This document shows positions 63,753-64,000 of a stretch of 64,000 nt of DNA, in pieces. Position 1 is the first letter of the stretch. The number at the start of each line of letters is the position of its first letter. Under the pieces are notes generated by a model. That model did not search any database and was not told the origin of the DNA. It saw nothing but the letters and a program-made list of their open reading frames with translations. The translations under genes were made by a program, and so were the position numbers. Source of the DNA: JACNKV01 sp964422145 (GTDB lineage Bacteria > Fidelibacterota > Marinisomatia > Marinisomatales > JACNKV01); contig CAYQZV010000001.1 of assembly GCA_964422145.1 (NCBI GenBank), positions 186,001 to 250,000 on the forward strand, written 5' to 3'.

Positions 63753-64000
63753 AACAAATAATCATATCAGTCATGTTTCTCACCATGTTGTTCGGTGAGA
63801 GAAAAATTGCCATTGCTGTTAAATCAAAAGGCACCGTAAATCATGTATTTGCAGGTCAGGAAACAACAGCGCCATTGAAACTCGGAGCCGGATTGGCCAA
63901 TGAAGACAGAATTCAAACAGACGAAGACGGATTTGCGGTGGTGATGTATTTGGATGACAAAACCACAATGAAAATTCGTGAAGACTCTGATTTTCTGGTT
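63749..64000 (+). CDS. FecR-domain protein (partial, runs off right edge)
   Basis: 84 residues visible. A hydrophobic start (MKQIIISVMFLTMLFG) is followed by AIAVKSKGTVNHVFAGQETT, LKLGAGLANEDRIQTDEDGF and VVMYLDDKTTMKIREDS, the typical FecR domain pattern (increased effect, threshold and response blocks). It starts at an ATGA overlap with the upstream exported protein. Unlike sigma-regulating FecR, the signal peptide suggests a periplasmic or surface role. Confidence 0.8.
   Translation, partial: MKQIIISVMFLTMLFGERKIAIAVKSKGTVNHVFAGQETTAPLKLGAGLANEDRIQTDEDGFAVVMYLDDKTTMKIREDSDFLV

Noticed and set aside
1..64000. tRNA, rRNA, tmRNA or known riboswitch in the gaps
   Set aside because: Gaps over 100 bp were read for T-arm motifs, cloverleaf stems and well-known riboswitch cores; none was convincing. 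A covariance-model scan would be decisive.

Overview
This window looks like a replication-origin region of a chromosome from the FCB group, most likely a marine Candidatus Neomarinimicrobiota (Marinimicrobia/SAR406) or a close relative. The reasons are two very large secreted proteins ending in type IX secretion (T9SS)-style sorting tails, a PorD-like DUF4835 protein, a DUF2723 glycosyltransferase, an Oar-like TonB-dependent receptor, a metzincin of the DUF5117 type, compact gene packing with many ATGA overlaps, and moderate GC. The taxonomic call is an inference from gene content. No rRNA, tRNA, CRISPR array, insertion sequence or prophage was seen.

Region 1 (1-16.2 kb, replication and core housekeeping). 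Reading leftward are dnaN, recF, a DUF721 gene and gyrB (cut by the window edge). To their right is a 405-bp gap holding AT-rich direct repeats and four DnaA boxes, a strong oriC candidate. Beyond it is a long leftward operon: rpmH, yidD, yidC, mnmE, mnmG, mfd, a PpiC lipoprotein and a SurA-like chaperone. dnaA is divergent from rpmH, and two further DnaA boxes overlap its start. Two near-perfect parS sites sit on the start codons of mnmG and mfd. rnpA is missing from its usual place between rpmH and yidD.

Region 2 (16.2-27.1 kb, secreted giants). Proteins of 2024 and 1375 residues are built from repeated modules, and both end in a T9SS-type sorting domain. Hairpins separate the transcription units.

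Region 3 (27.2-38.6 kb, mixed metabolism and envelope). This holds ssb, a PlsC acyltransferase, a DMT transporter, an aldo/keto reductase, a GTP-type PEP carboxykinase, an alpha/beta hydrolase, a DUF1844-DUF2723-GT2 operon that may glycosylate exported products, and a convergent operon of an ArsC-like protein, a short asparaginase-like protein and PorD-like DUF4835.

Region 4 (39.4-46.0 kb, outer membrane). Two lipoproteins, a FadL-type porin with a large internal insertion and a TonB-dependent receptor.

Region 5 (46.0-53.7 kb, nucleoside and methylthioadenosine salvage). A concentrative nucleoside transporter, mtnA, an mtnB-like gene, an MTA/SAH deaminase, purA, hpt and purB. Together these suggest MTA is deaminated to methylthioinosine, the sugar is recycled through MtnA/MtnB, and hypoxanthine returns to AMP through Hpt, PurA and PurB. 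The phosphorylase step is not in the window.

Region 6 (53.7-64.0 kb, envelope and lipid enzymes and unknowns). GDPD phosphodiesterase, penicillin-acylase family hydrolase, YwiC-like membrane protein, DHFR/RibD-type reductase, metzincin protease, ICMT-like methyltransferase, small proteins, a YbjQ-family protein, an unrecognised exported protein, and the start of a FecR-domain protein cut by the right edge.
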